6,070 bases of DNA from Bacteroidales bacterium (lineage in GTDB: Bacteria > Bacteroidota > Bacteroidia > Bacteroidales > F082), in NCBI GenBank assembly GCA_016281295.1, contig JAEEII010000247.1:1-6070 (forward strand), read 5' to 3'. The notes beneath the pieces are model-generated. The model worked only from the letters and a program-made list of their open reading frames with translations. It was not told the DNA's origin and ran no database searches. Positions 5,665 to 6,070 of the stretch are shown here, piece after piece; position 1 is the first letter of the stretch, and each line of letters begins with the position of its first letter. A program made the translations under genes and the position numbers.

Positions 5665-6070
5665 TCACTTTTCACTCGAGCGAAGCGAAGCCAAGTATTC
5701 CTCATGCAAATGATAATACTTCTTCATAAACACCACATACGCCCCTGCCAGCACCAATCCTGCCACCACAAGATAAATCCAGTGCGCCAGCACAGTATCA
5801 GGGCACAGATAGATAAATCCCAGCGATACCGCCAACTGCCCAATGGTGTAAATCATCGTGACTGTCACATGCCCCATATTCAGCTCATTGCTCATCAGCT
5901 GGAAAGCATGCTTACGGTGTGCCTGCCCAAGGTTCTCATGCAGCATAATGCGGTGGAAAATGGTCATAGCACCATCCACACCATACCAAAGGAAGAACAC
6001 AATATAGGTCACATCACCCGTAGCCAGCATTAGTTTGCCCAGAGCAAACAGGATGATAAAAGCTATGGCT
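5665..6070 (-). CDS. WecA/Rfe-like polyprenyl-phosphate sugar-1-phosphate transferase, C-terminal part
   Basis: This is the C-terminal third of a multi-pass membrane enzyme of the MraY/WecA family (glycosyltransferase 4, PF00953), which moves a sugar-1-phosphate from a UDP-sugar to undecaprenyl phosphate to start a surface glycan. The open frame continues off the right edge, so the start is outside the window. Visible are a membrane helix (AIAFIILFALGKL), another ending in FLWYGVDGAMTIFHRIML with the family's VDG, then the cytoplasmic loop HENLGQAHRKHAFQLM. The HRKH is the equivalent of the His-rich carbohydrate-recognition loop near the C-terminus of WecA. Two more helices follow (VTMIYTIGQLAVSLGFIYL; WIYLVVAGLVLAGAYVVF) and a short charged tail. 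It lies first in the visible operon, and the cupin starts 6 bp later. Confidence 0.9.
   Translation of the reverse strand, partial: AIAFIILFALGKLMLATGDVTYIVFFLWYGVDGAMTIFHRIMLHENLGQAHRKHAFQLMSNELNMGHVTVTMIYTIGQLAVSLGFIYLCPDTVLAHWIYLVVAGLVLAGAYVVFMKKYYHLHEEYLASLRSSEK

Overview
The window looks like a piece of a Bacteroidales chromosome (Bacteroides, Phocaeicola or Prevotella type). The grounds are the gene families present (a WecA-like glycosyltransferase, a WbuC cupin and a nucleotidyltransferase of the kind found in Bacteroidales polysaccharide loci, plus a free-standing helicase-associated domain) and one good match to the Bacteroidales sigma-ABfr -7 element TAnnTTTG. Every credible gene lies on the minus strand, so transcription runs from the right edge to the left.

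Right part (6070 to 3923): the end of a surface-polysaccharide operon. In transcription order it holds the C-terminal part of a WecA/Rfe-like polyprenyl-phosphate sugar-1-phosphate transferase (cut by the window edge), a WbuC-family cupin, an uncharacterised nucleotidyltransferase-fold protein, and a small unrecognised ORF. Spacing is very tight (6 bp, then an ATGA overlap, then 15 bp), which implies translational coupling.

Middle (3922 to 2420): a worn boundary zone. It contains a GC-rich intergenic repeat, a single-domain helicase-associated protein, a small two-helix membrane protein, an unidentified coding remnant, and the frameshifted C-terminal half of an NAD-dependent sugar epimerase. 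An exact 22-bp tandem repeat (three units) closes the zone. The epimerase remnant fits a polysaccharide locus whose 3' end has decayed or been replaced.

Left part (2414 to 1): a compact, AT-richer two-gene module, an ABC/OLD-type AAA ATPase (418 aa) followed 5 bp later by an unrecognised 205-aa protein. It has its own promoter-like sequence and the architecture of a two-component anti-phage or abortive-infection system. Two 95-bp direct repeats, 87/95 identical, lie on either side of it. The same repeat family, in inverted orientation, occurs beside the left copy and again at the end of the polysaccharide operon. The most interesting points are the possible new ATPase plus nuclease-like pair and the repeat family that brackets it.
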